Positions 44,182 through 51,952 of a stretch of DNA of 64,000 nt are shown piece after piece. Position 1 is the first letter of the stretch. Each line of letters begins with the position of its first letter. The DNA lies in contig JAFWZZ010000010.1 in NCBI GenBank assembly GCA_017522185.1, positions 1 to 64,000 of the forward strand, read 5' to 3'. A program made the translations under genes and the position numbers. The DNA comes from Bacillota bacterium. GTDB lineage: Bacteria > Bacillota > Clostridia > Peptostreptococcales > Anaerovoracaceae. Below the pieces are notes generated by a model. The model was not told the DNA's origin, made no database searches, and was given only the letters and a program-made list of their open reading frames with translations.

Positions 44182-45081
44182 TTATATATGTTCGTAAGCA
44201 TCCAGCAGGAAACTGATATGCTCTGTGTACTCCCAGATTTCTTCCCCTGTATAAGGGTTATTGGTGTATCTGGTATCGTCAAACGTCGGAAACTCATAGA
44301 ACAGCATAATGGTATCCAGCTGTCTTACCGTCGTATCGCTGCCGTCGGACGGATATCCTTCATAGGTTTCTGCCAAATAATTAGATACCTCTCCAATGGT
44401 TTCCATCTTCCAAAATGTTTGGGCAAAGTAGTCCGCATTCTCCGGCAAAGAAGGGTTACCGCGGTCTTCTCCGCCCTGTACGATGCCGGTATCGAATTCC
44501 ATTTTCTCTTTGTAGATATGATAAATCTCATCTGCCTTGGCGGCGATTTCTCTGTCTAATTCCTGAATTTCAGAGTTTCGGTATTCGTTGATTGTCTTCA
44601 ATTCTGCTTCATTCAGATCTGAAAAATCGCAGGAGATAACGCCAATCATCACTGAAAAGACTGCAACAACCAATAGCGTTACGACGATAGCTGCCTTGTT
44701 AGCTTTGCTGCGGCCGTATTTATTGATGTATCGTTGTCTTTGACGCTCTCTTCCCGATATATCCCCCATACGCCGAAATGTTCCCAGATGTTTGTGATAC
44801 AGCTGCTTCATGTATTCTTCCGGATCCTCGTCGATATCTACCGTAGGCTTTTCTTTATAGTCAGCCTGCGTGTCGCTGGAGGAAATACCTTCCGTTTTGC
44901 CGGCCAGCCTGCAGGCTTCCTTGTAGGCCTGCTTCAGCTCCTTCAGCTTCTTCTTCGCATATTTGGGATCATCCAGGTATACGTCATTGCTGTATCTGGT
45001 AACCTTCCTCTCATATGCAGCTTGAATCTGTTCTATCGTAGCGTTCTCACCAACGCCTAATATTTCAAAACACTGTTTCAT
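44182..45081 (-). CDS. Membrane protein with degenerate J-like domain (copy 2)
   Basis: A 299-residue protein. The N-terminal 60 residues (FEILGVGENATIEQIQAAYERKVTRYSND...YAKKKLKELKQAYKEA) follow the J-domain helix pattern but the HPD tripeptide is replaced by SND. A cytoplasmic linker, one membrane segment (about 130-150) and an outside alpha-helical domain ending in PYTGEEIW follow. It parallels the preceding gene throughout, so the two arose by tandem duplication. Without HPD it should not stimulate DnaK ATPase. Function unknown. Confidence 0.7.
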   Translation of the reverse strand: MKQCFEILGVGENATIEQIQAAYERKVTRYSNDVYLDDPKYAKKKLKELKQAYKEACRLAGKTEGISSSDTQADYKEKPTVDIDEDPEEYMKQLYHKHLGTFRRMGDISGRERQRQRYINKYGRSKANKAAIVVTLLVVAVFSVMIGVISCDFSDLNEAELKTINEYRNSEIQELDREIAAKADEIYHIYKEKMEFDTGIVQGGEDRGNPSLPENADYFAQTFWKMETIGEVSNYLAETYEGYPSDGSDTTVRQLDTIMLFYEFPTFDDTRYTNNPYTGEEIWEYTEHISFLLDAYEHI

Positions 45082-45093
45082 CTCTGCCTCCCC

Positions 45094-46185
45094 TTACTGT
45101 GCCTCATAAAACTGGTTCAGATAATCCAGATAATTTCCATAGCTCTCTATGCGCTCACCGGTATACGGCTGATCATACCACTGGGCCGTTTCCAAACTGG
45201 CGAATCCGTAAAAAGCAAAGATTGCTTCCAGCTGTGTGGATGCAGGGTCATCCGAAGATACCGCATAATCGCCATAATTTTGATAGAGGTAATCAGAAAC
45301 CAACGAGATGCTGTCTTTGTCCCAGTATTTTTGTGCAAAGAGATCCGCCTTGTCCCGGTAATAGCTTTCTCTGTCGTCCTCCAGGTACGCAGAGCCACGC
45401 TCCGTCTGTTCCGTAAGAAGCACGTAGGTTCTGTCTGCCAGTTCTGCCACTTCGCGGTCAGACTCTTCGATATCTTCTATGGACTGATCATAGATATAGG
45501 AATAAGCGGGTTCTTCGTAGTCCTCCTCCACGTCACTGTCGCCGCAGGAACCAATCAGGAAGATGACCAGCGCCACAACGAGGGAAACGATCGTGCCGAT
45601 TTTTTCGTCATTTTTCGAATCCTGCTTTGATGGAACATAGCGTTCCGGATCTCCTTCCACTTCAAAAGCTTCAACATTAGTAGATTCCACGTCTTCTTCT
45701 GTGTTCAAATCCAGCTGTGTTGCGACTTCATCTTTCATTTCCTTTAGTTTATCTTTTAGCTTGGAAAAATCAGGTTTAGCCAGCTTCGGAATAGATTTAC
45801 TTTTGCTGTCTTTTCGTTTATTCTTTTCATCATCGCGACGTTCCATCCACTGATGGAACTTTTCTCTTAGATTATGTTCCGCCGCATCCCGTTCTTCATC
45901 CAGAAGACGACTTGCCTTTGCAGGTTTCTTCTTCGTTTCTGCAGGACGCCCTACGTCCCGTGTCGTGTAAGTATTCTGATATGCAGCCGGATTGCTTTCC
46001 GCCAGTTCCAAAGCCTCCTGATAGGCCTGATAAAGCTGTGACAGCTTGCGCTCTGCATATGCGGGCTCTTCCGCATAATCCGGTCCCTTGTATCTGGCGA
46101 CTTTTCTTTGATAAGCCGCTTCTACCTGGGCCTTTGTTGCATTTTCACTTAAGCCTAAAATGCTAAAACTTCTGCCTCTATCCAT
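45094..46185 (-). CDS. Membrane protein with degenerate J-like domain (copy 1)
   Basis: A 363-residue paralogue of the neighbouring gene. J-like N-terminus (FSILGLSENATKAQVEAAYQRKVARYKGPDY...YAERKLSQLYQAYQEA, HPD replaced by GPD), a long charged Lys/Glu linker (about 85-200), one membrane segment (about 203-220), then an acidic outside domain ending with PYTGERIESYGNYL. A 12-base gap links it to copy 2, and a promoter lies at 46239. Predicted topology puts the J-like part inside and the C-domain outside. Confidence 0.7.
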   Translation of the reverse strand: MDRGRSFSILGLSENATKAQVEAAYQRKVARYKGPDYAEEPAYAERKLSQLYQAYQEALELAESNPAAYQNTYTTRDVGRPAETKKKPAKASRLLDEERDAAEHNLREKFHQWMERRDDEKNKRKDSKSKSIPKLAKPDFSKLKDKLKEMKDEVATQLDLNTEEDVESTNVEAFEVEGDPERYVPSKQDSKNDEKIGTIVSLVVALVIFLIGSCGDSDVEEDYEEPAYSYIYDQSIEDIEESDREVAELADRTYVLLTEQTERGSAYLEDDRESYYRDKADLFAQKYWDKDSISLVSDYLYQNYGDYAVSSDDPASTQLEAIFAFYGFASLETAQWYDQPYTGERIESYGNYLDYLNQFYEAQ

Positions 46186-46238
46186 AGTTCCCTCTGTTTC
46201 TGTAAACGCCTTGCAAATATAGTGAAATGATTTACTTA

Positions 46239-46267
46239 ATTATACAATTTATCTGATGTTGCGTCAA
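46239..46267 (-). promoter_or_regulatory. Promoter of the J-like gene pair
   Basis: TTGACG (46262-46267), 17-bp spacer, TATAAT (46239-46244) on the minus strand, about 54 bases before the start of copy 1. Confidence 0.82.
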
Positions 46268-46312
46268 TCTAAGGGCTTTCATATAAAGAGTCACTATTGG
46301 GTTGTTGCAAGG

Positions 46313-46418
46313 ACAAAAGTGTACACGCTGGAGACTGCCACATATACACTTTGCATCAAAAAATGCCGCTTTCGTTTACAATGTAATAGTTTCTCCAAGA
46401 ATCCCTGTACACTTTTGT
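46313..46418. repeat. 13-bp inverted repeats flanking about 80 bp
   Basis: ACAAAAGTGTACA (46313-46325) and TGTACACTTTTGT (46406-46418) are exact inverted copies. The 80 bp between holds a further partial copy (TACACTTTG near 46346) and no gene. The element could be a miniature inverted-repeat element or two recombination-type sites. A related string (CCCTGTATACGTTTTTG) occurs at 46911-46927. Confidence 0.55.
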
Positions 46419-46447
46419 CGATTTTTCTGTTCAGTAGTAATTTTGCA

Positions 46448-46463
46448 GGGTTCGAATCCCTAA
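46448..46463 (+). repeat. tRNA T-arm-like fragment, copy A
   Basis: GGGTTCGAATCCCTAA, matching the T-arm of a tRNA but with no cloverleaf around it. An exact second copy lies at 46644-46659. Confidence 0.7.
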
Positions 46464-46478
46464 CAATCATATCGCAAT

Positions 46479-46516
46479 AAAAAAATAGAACAGGCAATAA
46501 CCTGTTCTATTTTTTT
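46479..46516. terminator. Bidirectional terminator in the tRNA-Leu scar
   Basis: ATAGAACAGG (46485-46494) pairs with CCTGTTCTAT (46501-46510), loop CAATAA, with A7 before and T7 after. It abuts the extra copy of the tRNA-Leu 3' end. Confidence 0.88.
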
Positions 46517-46534
46517 GGTGCGGTCTAAGGGATT
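46513..46534 (-). pseudogene. Extra copy of the tRNA-Leu 3' end
   Basis: The 22 bases match 46711-46732 exactly: the last 16 bases of tRNA-Leu, CCA and flanking T's. Upstream of them (minus strand) the T-loop and rest of the tRNA are missing and GC-rich DNA takes their place. It is a truncated tRNA remnant, as left by recombination at tRNA 3' ends. Confidence 0.75.
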
Positions 46535-46657
46535 TTGCGGCCACTCCGTGGACCGCCGTGCTGCGCCGCCCCTTCCAGGCGGCTTGCACCATCGCCTACT
46601 CGACCTTCCACCGGAAGCTCTCCCTTCACGGCGATGCCCTTGCGGGTTCGAATCCCT
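46528..46657 (-). ncRNA. GC-rich five-stem element, candidate structured RNA or mobile hairpin
   Basis: Minus-strand AGGGATT (46651-46657) pairs with AATCCCT (46528-46534), closing four internal hairpins: CCC-GCAA-GGG (46637-46646), ATCGCC/GGCGAT with inner CTTCC/GGAAG (46591-46635), GCCGCC/GGCGGC (46565-46583) and GCGG.CCAC/GTGG.CCGC (46537-46556). GC content is far above the AT-rich surroundings. It is open in several frames but none has a ribosome site or recognisable protein. Its ends overlap tRNA-Leu-derived repeats. RNA versus DNA function is undecided. Confidence 0.5.
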
Positions 46658-46659
46658 AA
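46644..46659 (+). repeat. tRNA T-arm-like fragment, copy B
   Basis: Exact second copy of GGGTTCGAATCCCTAA, 196 bp after copy A, forming one end of the GC-rich element. Confidence 0.7.
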
Positions 46660-46671
46660 TGATTCCAAACG

Positions 46672-46709
46672 CAAAAAATGAAAAACGACTGGAGAACCAG
46701 TCGTTTTCA
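46672..46709 (-). terminator. Terminator of tRNA-Leu
   Basis: On the minus strand AAAACGACTGG pairs with CCAGTCGTTTT, loop TTCT, followed by a T-rich tail, directly after the tRNA CCA. Confidence 0.88.
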
Positions 46710-46713
46710 TTTT

Positions 46714-46795
46714 GGTGCGGTCTAAGGGATTCGAACCCCCACGGTTTCCCACACGGACCTGAACCGTGCGCGTCTGCCAATTCCGCCAAGACCGC
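46714..46795 (-). tRNA. tRNA-Leu (anticodon CAG)
   Basis: A class II tRNA of 82 nt with encoded CCA. Acceptor GCGGTCT/AGACCGC is perfect, the anticodon stem CACGG/CCGTG holds CAG, the long variable arm is present and the T-loop TTCGAAT is canonical. Promoter at 46831-46858. Confidence 0.93.
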
Positions 46796-46830
46796 ATATT
46801 TTGTTCTCGCTTCATTCAAGCGACTATTTT

Positions 46831-46858
46831 ATTATACACGTTTGAAGAAATAATGCAA
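46831..46858 (-). promoter_or_regulatory. Promoter of tRNA-Leu
   Basis: TTGCAT (46853-46858), 16-bp spacer, TATAAT (46831-46836) on the minus strand, 36 bases upstream of the tRNA. Confidence 0.75.
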
Positions 46859-46974
46859 GTGTTTTTTTAATATTTTTTTGTTTTTATTTCCGTACAAAAC
46901 TTACCCCTATCCCTGTATACGTTTTTGTGCTATAATGATTGCCGTATTATAAAAACCAAAGGAGACTTTTACAT

Positions 46975-47181
46975 ATGTGGAATATGAAACATTTACTGAT
47001 TGGAATCCTGTTTGCAGTCTGCGCAATCGTATGCCTTGTGGCGTTCCTGTTCTTTGACGGAGGTCATATTACATCCGGATTTATTTTTGGTGGTACAGGT
47101 GAAAAGAACACCTTCGCACCTGTCGGCGCAGTGATCTTTGGATTCTTCAGTTTCATTTTCTTAAGAAACGCAAGAAGATAA
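46975..47181 (+). CDS. Small two-TM membrane protein (68 aa)
   Basis: The ATG at 46975 follows AAAGGAGA, giving 68 residues; the frame could be extended to a TTG at 46939 but without a ribosome site. Two hydrophobic segments (about 7-27 and 47-62) flank a Gly-rich loop, with a C-terminal RNARR anchor. An extended -10 (TGCTATAAT, core 46931-46936) lies upstream and a strong terminator follows, so it is an independent small gene. Function unknown. Confidence 0.7.
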   Translation: MWNMKHLLIGILFAVCAIVCLVAFLFFDGGHITSGFIFGGTGEKNTFAPVGAVIFGFFSFIFLRNARR

Positions 47182-47196
47182 AACGGCATAAAAAAA

Positions 47197-47228
47197 AGCT
47201 GTCTGCATAAGCAGGCAGCTTTCTTTGT
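47197..47228. terminator. Bidirectional terminator
   Basis: AGCTGTCTGC (47197-47206) pairs with GCAGGCAGCT (47211-47220), loop ATAA. T-rich on the plus side, T8 on the minus side; it serves two convergent genes. Confidence 0.9.
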
Positions 47229-47235
47229 TTACAGA

Positions 47236-47505
47236 TTATTCTTCAGCCATGATAGCTTCGAATTCAGCAACAGCGCCTTCGAATTCTGCATCGTCTTCGA
47301 TGTCAACTAATTCGAATTCGTCTTCGCCAACTTCTTTGTAACCATAGATGTAAACATCATCGGAATCATCTAATGGAATTAAAGCGATGTATTCCTTACC
47401 AGCGTATTCGTAAACGCCCATGATTTCACATTCCAGTTCTACACCATCATCAAATTCTAAAGTGATCACAGCTTCCTGATCTACTGGCTGTTTATTTTCA
47501 GTCAT
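47236..47505 (-). CDS. DUF1292 family protein
   Basis: An 89-residue acidic protein with the DUF1292 core ITLEFDDGVELECEIMGVYEYAGKEYIALIPL and a Glu-rich tail. Found widely in Firmicutes, function unknown. GGAGG precedes the ATG; it lies 74 bases after uvrC. Confidence 0.87.
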   Translation of the reverse strand: MTENKQPVDQEAVITLEFDDGVELECEIMGVYEYAGKEYIALIPLDDSDDVYIYGYKEVGEDEFELVDIEDDAEFEGAVAEFEAIMAEE

Positions 47506-47579
47506 GTCTTTCGTCCTCCGTTTTCATTTTGAGATATTCTCTAATATCCATATTAATATACCATTATTAAGGCCAATAA

Positions 47580-49415
47580 TCAACCAAAATATTCCTGAAT
47601 GTTCTCCGCTACCTGTCTGGTCATGCCGGGTACATCCATCAGCTCATCCAGGCTGGCTTTTTTGATCCTCTCTACGGTACCAAAGTGCTGCAGGAGTGCG
47701 TTTCGCCGCGTCGGACCCACGCCTTTGATATTGTCCAGCACCGAATGGATGGCATTACGGTTACGTAGGTTGTGGTGATAGCTGATTGCAAAGCGGTGTA
47801 CCTCTTCCTGGATAGTCCCTGCATATCGGAACAGCATTGGACGGTCCGCAAGCTCCAGTTCTCTGCCGTCTTCACACACGATGGCACGGGTTCTGTGTTT
47901 ATCATCCTTCGCCATACCTACAACCGGCAGACTGATTCCCATGGCCCTGAGAATCTTCAGCGCCGCACTTACCTGACCCTGACCGCCGTCCATGAAGATG
48001 GCATCGGGCAATTTCACAAAACCGGCGTCACCCGCCTGGGCACGTTTGAATCTTCTGTAGAGCATCTCCTGCAGGCTGGCATAATCGTCAGGGCCTTCCA
48101 CCGTCTTAATCTTGAAACGGCGGTAATCCTTGCGAATTGGTTTCAGTCCTTCAAACACCACCATGGCACCTACAGAATCTACGCCGTTGGTGTTGGAAAT
48201 ATCGTAAGACTCGATGCGGTAGTCCGGCTTGTCCGGCGGTTCGTAGCCCGCCATGCGGATAACATCCGCCACCTGGGCGCGGATTACAGTCTGCTTCTCG
48301 TCCTGCAGTTTCGCCTTCTGGGACAAAGTCTTTACCATTTCCAGGCAGTCGCTTCTCGCCAGATCCATCAGGGCCTTCTTGTCGCCCTTCTGCGGAACAA
48401 AGATGCGGACCTTACGACCTTCGCGTCCTAAATATTCCTCTAACAAAGCCTTATCCGGCGGTTCCTTTGAAACCAGAATCTCCGGCGGTACCTGGGCCCA
48501 CTGTCCATAGTATTGCTTGATAAACTCACCGACCATTTCTTCTCTCTCATCGCTGTCACCAGTCTGAATCTGGAAGGTCTCGCGGCCGCTCAGCTTGCCG
48601 TCGCGAACCGTAAAGAGTGCAATAAAAGAATTCTGCTCATCTTTCACAGGAAGAACCACGTCGATGTCCTTGTCGCTGACCAGGGTTACCCGCTGGGTTT
48701 CAGACAGGGCTTTGACGGAAATAATATAATCCCGATATCTTGCAGCCTCTTCATATTCCATCTTTTCAGAGGCAGCCATCATCTTCTCTTCCAGACTCTT
48801 CAGCAGCGGTTTATCTTTGCCACCCAGAAACTCCAGAACTTTCTCAATGGCCGCACCGTATTCCTCTTTAGTCACCTTGCCCGCACAGACACCTCTGCAC
48901 TGCTGAATGTGATAGTTCAGGCATGGACGGTGTCCGGACGGAAACTCCTTTGCCGAGCATCGCTTCAGGGAATAAATATCGGACAGAAGATCCACAATCT
49001 GGTTGACCGCACCTTCATCGCTGTATGGACCGAAATACTTGTTCCCGTCCTTTGCGATGATACGGGTCTTCACAACCCGTGGAAAATCTTCCGTAGTGGT
49101 CACCATGATGTAAGGATAAGTCTTGTCGTCGCGGAGCAAAACGTTATACTTCGGCATGTACTTCTTAATCAGATTACATTCCAAAATCAACGCTTCCATC
49201 TCCGTACCGCAGGTGATGTATTCAAACTCTGCGATGTGGGAAACCATGGCACGGACCTTTGGATTGGTCTGGGCCGATTTCTGAAAATACTGTCTTACAC
49301 GGTTTCGCAGTGATATCGCTTTCCCTACATAGATAACCTGCCCTAATTTATCCTTATGCATATAAACTCCCGGAGAATCCGGGAGTTTTTTCAGGTTTTC
49401 TTGAATATTGAACAT
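47580..49415 (-). CDS. uvrC: Excinuclease ABC subunit C
   Basis: A 611-residue UvrC that makes the dual incision in nucleotide excision repair. The GIY-YIG-type 3' nuclease domain starts PGVYMHKDKLGQVIYVGKA (about 14-32), a UVR motif lies near 205-240, and the RNase H-like 5' nuclease domain and C-terminal helix-hairpin-helix pair (IKGVGPTRRNALL, MDVPGMTRQVAENI) follow. It begins 1 base after the carboxypeptidase stop, so it is co-transcribed with serC-apgM. Confidence 0.97.
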   Translation of the reverse strand: MFNIQENLKKLPDSPGVYMHKDKLGQVIYVGKAISLRNRVRQYFQKSAQTNPKVRAMVSHIAEFEYITCGTEMEALILECNLIKKYMPKYNVLLRDDKTYPYIMVTTTEDFPRVVKTRIIAKDGNKYFGPYSDEGAVNQIVDLLSDIYSLKRCSAKEFPSGHRPCLNYHIQQCRGVCAGKVTKEEYGAAIEKVLEFLGGKDKPLLKSLEEKMMAASEKMEYEEAARYRDYIISVKALSETQRVTLVSDKDIDVVLPVKDEQNSFIALFTVRDGKLSGRETFQIQTGDSDEREEMVGEFIKQYYGQWAQVPPEILVSKEPPDKALLEEYLGREGRKVRIFVPQKGDKKALMDLARSDCLEMVKTLSQKAKLQDEKQTVIRAQVADVIRMAGYEPPDKPDYRIESYDISNTNGVDSVGAMVVFEGLKPIRKDYRRFKIKTVEGPDDYASLQEMLYRRFKRAQAGDAGFVKLPDAIFMDGGQGQVSAALKILRAMGISLPVVGMAKDDKHRTRAIVCEDGRELELADRPMLFRYAGTIQEEVHRFAISYHHNLRNRNAIHSVLDNIKGVGPTRRNALLQHFGTVERIKKASLDELMDVPGMTRQVAENIQEYFG

Positions 49416-49416
49416 A

Positions 49417-50736
49417 TTAGAATCGCCAATCTCTTTCTTTACGACTTCTTTCAGCTTCCAGTTCCTGCATCGCCATTTCCTGGATTCTGCGCTGACGTTC
49501 CATCATTTTTCTTCTCTTACGCTTAGCAGACTCTACACCGATCCAGATACGTGCGATCAGCAGAAGCATCAGAACCACGCCGATGATTACGGCAGCTCTG
49601 TTGGAAATGCCCAGGTAGGATGTGAACCATCCCTTTTTCACGTCTTCCTTGATGACCAGGTCTACCTGGTTCACCAGATCTTCGCCAACGTAGATTTCAT
49701 ACTTACCCACTACAGTTCCTGCTTTTACCGGCGCTGTCACGTCGTTAAACATGACGATCTTTGTTCCAATCAGGGACTCAGAAGCCTCTTTTGGCAGATA
49801 TGCATACCCTACTTCTGCGGTGTAGGTCTTCAGTCTGGTCTTCGCACCCTGTTTGATGCGGACCTTGCCTTCCTCTGCGTCCTTGCCGACAACCTTGACA
49901 CCTTCTACTTTTTTCGTCGTGTACTCGGTAATCTTCTTGACGTCCTTTTCACGTTCGTCCTTCGTCGCATCCAGAACGACTACACAAAGCTGCAGGCCGT
50001 TTTCTTCATAGCCAAGGACGATAGAGCAGTTGTTATCGTCCCAGTAGCCTGTCTTTCCGGCATAGAAACCGGAGTCCTTCTTATCAATCAGCGGCACGTG
50101 GGTCTTCATGACTCTCTTATCGCTCAGGTTGGTCGCATCCATCTTATACTTCACGGTACCTGCCGCTGTACGGATGGTTTCGTTGGAAAGGGCCAGTTTG
50201 GTAATCAGCATCATATCATAGGCTGTGGAATAATGATCCTTTTCATCCATACCGTTTGGATTGGAAAAATGTGTATTCTCGCAGCCGATGTTTTTTGCTG
50301 TTTTGTTCATCAGTTTCACGAACTTGTTTACATTGCCGGATACGGCTTCAGCCAGCGCCCATGCTGCATCATTGCCGGAAAGAATCAGCGTGCCGTAAAC
50401 CAGGTCCTTGACAGTAACGACTTCTCCTGCCTGCAGTTCCATGGTCGCTTCGCCTTCCTGCACCGCTCTTTCGGAAACGGTTACTTCCTGATCCAAAGGC
50501 AGATTCTGCACTGCCAGCAGAGCCGTCATCATCTTGGTCGTGCTGTAAGGCGCAAACCTCTTATTCTTATTCTTTGCGTAAATGATTTCTCCTGTGTTCT
50601 GACAGTATGTTACCGCACCGCCTGCTGTAATCGCAGGACGTTTCACGGTTGCCGCCCAGGATGGCGCCACTGAAGCGAACAGGAAAATGCACATCAGGCA
50701 AAGAGCTAATACTTGTCTTCTCGTTTTTCTTAACAT
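49417..50736 (-). CDS. D-alanyl-D-alanine carboxypeptidase (PBP5-like)
   Basis: A 439-residue penicillin-binding protein that trims the terminal D-Ala of peptidoglycan stems. Signal-like segment at about 8-28; SxxK in YSTTKMM, SxN in LSGNDAAW and KTG in AGKTGYWDD form the active site. A PBP5_C beta domain and a C-terminal membrane anchor (about 382-404) with a basic cytoplasmic tail follow. ATG 50736 is 4 bases after the apgM stop, suggesting coupling; longer in-frame versions would overlap apgM. Confidence 0.93.
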   Translation of the reverse strand: MLRKTRRQVLALCLMCIFLFASVAPSWAATVKRPAITAGGAVTYCQNTGEIIYAKNKNKRFAPYSTTKMMTALLAVQNLPLDQEVTVSERAVQEGEATMELQAGEVVTVKDLVYGTLILSGNDAAWALAEAVSGNVNKFVKLMNKTAKNIGCENTHFSNPNGMDEKDHYSTAYDMMLITKLALSNETIRTAAGTVKYKMDATNLSDKRVMKTHVPLIDKKDSGFYAGKTGYWDDNNCSIVLGYEENGLQLCVVVLDATKDEREKDVKKITEYTTKKVEGVKVVGKDAEEGKVRIKQGAKTRLKTYTAEVGYAYLPKEASESLIGTKIVMFNDVTAPVKAGTVVGKYEIYVGEDLVNQVDLVIKEDVKKGWFTSYLGISNRAAVIIGVVLMLLLIARIWIGVESAKRKRRKMMERQRRIQEMAMQELEAERSRKERDWRF

Positions 50737-50740
50737 CAGT

Positions 50741-51952
50741 CTACGCACCAAAGAAATAGTCTGCCAACGCATAGCCGTCGTCAAAATATTTTCCTTTCTG
50801 TCCGGATGTTTCGTTAAATTTTCTTGTATCATCTGCTTCCTTCTCGTCTCTGCTGTCATAGATGACATACGGAACCGGTGTGGAAGAATGAGTTCTGATA
50901 CAAAGCGGTGTTCTATGGTCAGGCACAATCAAAGCCCTGAATTCTTCGCCATCCGCACGGAGCGCTTCTACGATTGGCTTTACGATCTTCTGGTCGATAT
51001 CTCCCAGGCAGACGATTTTGCCTTCCATGTCGCCCTGATGCGCACATTCATCCGGTCCTTCCAGATGCACATATACAAAGTCCTTGCCGTCTCTGAATTC
51101 ACGGATTGCGGCTTCGGCCTTACCTTCGAAGTTAGTATGGAGTGTGCCTGTCGCACCTTCCACATCTACAGACTTGAGTCCGGCACAAATAGCGATACCC
51201 TTGATCAGGTCTACCGCACTGATAGCAGTGCCTTTCAGACCGTATTTGTCATAGAACGGAGACAACTGCGGTTTCTTGCCCTGACCCCAGATCCATAAGG
51301 TGTTGGCAGGTCTCAGACCCTTTTCTCTTCTCGCCACGTTAACAGGATGGTTGTTCAGAATCTCATAGCTTGCCTTCATCATGTCGATGATTGGCTGTGC
51401 ATGAGGACCCTTTGGCAGATGGTCGCCAACTCTCTGGTCTAACACATCGTGTGGCGGTGTGAATTCATATTCCGTTTCACCATTATGTACGATGAGGCAG
51501 TGACGGTAACTTACACCGGTATGGAATGTCCGTGTTTCGTCTGCAAAAGCCTCATTGACTGCTTTGATCAGTTCTGCAGCTTCTTCGGTGGAGATATCGC
51601 CTGCGCTGTGGTCTTTGATAATCAGGTCTTCGTAAGCGCCTTCCCCTTCTAATGTGATGATGTTGGTTCTGAAAGCCACATCTGAATCGGACATTTCGAT
51701 GCCGATGCTGGCTGCTTCCAGTGGGGAACGTCCTGTCAGATAGATGGTTGGATCGTAACCCATTACGGACAGGTTAGCCGCGTCACTTCCCGGTGCGATG
51801 CCAGGCGGAACGGTTCTCACCATGCCGATTTCACCTTTTGCTGCTAATCCATTGATAAACGGCATTTCTGCCACTTCCAGCGGTGTTTTTCCCTCCAGTC
51901 GTTCAACCGGGTCGTCACCTGCACCGTCCGGAACTACTACTAAATATTTCAT
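50741..51952 (-). CDS. apgM: Cofactor-independent phosphoglycerate mutase, ApgM-type
   Basis: A 403-residue alkaline-phosphatase-fold enzyme of the archaeal-type iPGAM family. Metal ligands are visible: PDGAGD near the N-terminus, PPGIAPGSDAANLSVMGYDP with the phospho-Ser, DECAHQGD, VPDHRTP and HSSTPVP. It interconverts 3- and 2-phosphoglycerate; some bacterial relatives are predicted homoserine kinases. Placement after serC, with a 1-base overlap, links it to 3-phosphoglycerate use in serine synthesis. Confidence 0.9.
   Translation of the reverse strand: MKYLVVVPDGAGDDPVERLEGKTPLEVAEMPFINGLAAKGEIGMVRTVPPGIAPGSDAANLSVMGYDPTIYLTGRSPLEAASIGIEMSDSDVAFRTNIITLEGEGAYEDLIIKDHSAGDISTEEAAELIKAVNEAFADETRTFHTGVSYRHCLIVHNGETEYEFTPPHDVLDQRVGDHLPKGPHAQPIIDMMKASYEILNNHPVNVARREKGLRPANTLWIWGQGKKPQLSPFYDKYGLKGTAISAVDLIKGIAICAGLKSVDVEGATGTLHTNFEGKAEAAIREFRDGKDFVYVHLEGPDECAHQGDMEGKIVCLGDIDQKIVKPIVEALRADGEEFRALIVPDHRTPLCIRTHSSTPVPYVIYDSRDEKEADDTRKFNETSGQKGKYFDDGYALADYFFGA

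Noticed and set aside
46644-46671. Plus-strand tRNA whose 3' end would be copy B followed by CCA
   Set aside because: No matching acceptor 5' strand, D-arm or anticodon arm lies upstream; the T-stem pairs only three bases.
46460-46819. Minus-strand frame of 119 codons across tRNA-Leu and the GC-rich element
   Set aside because: It runs through a tRNA gene and two terminators and has no ribosome site.
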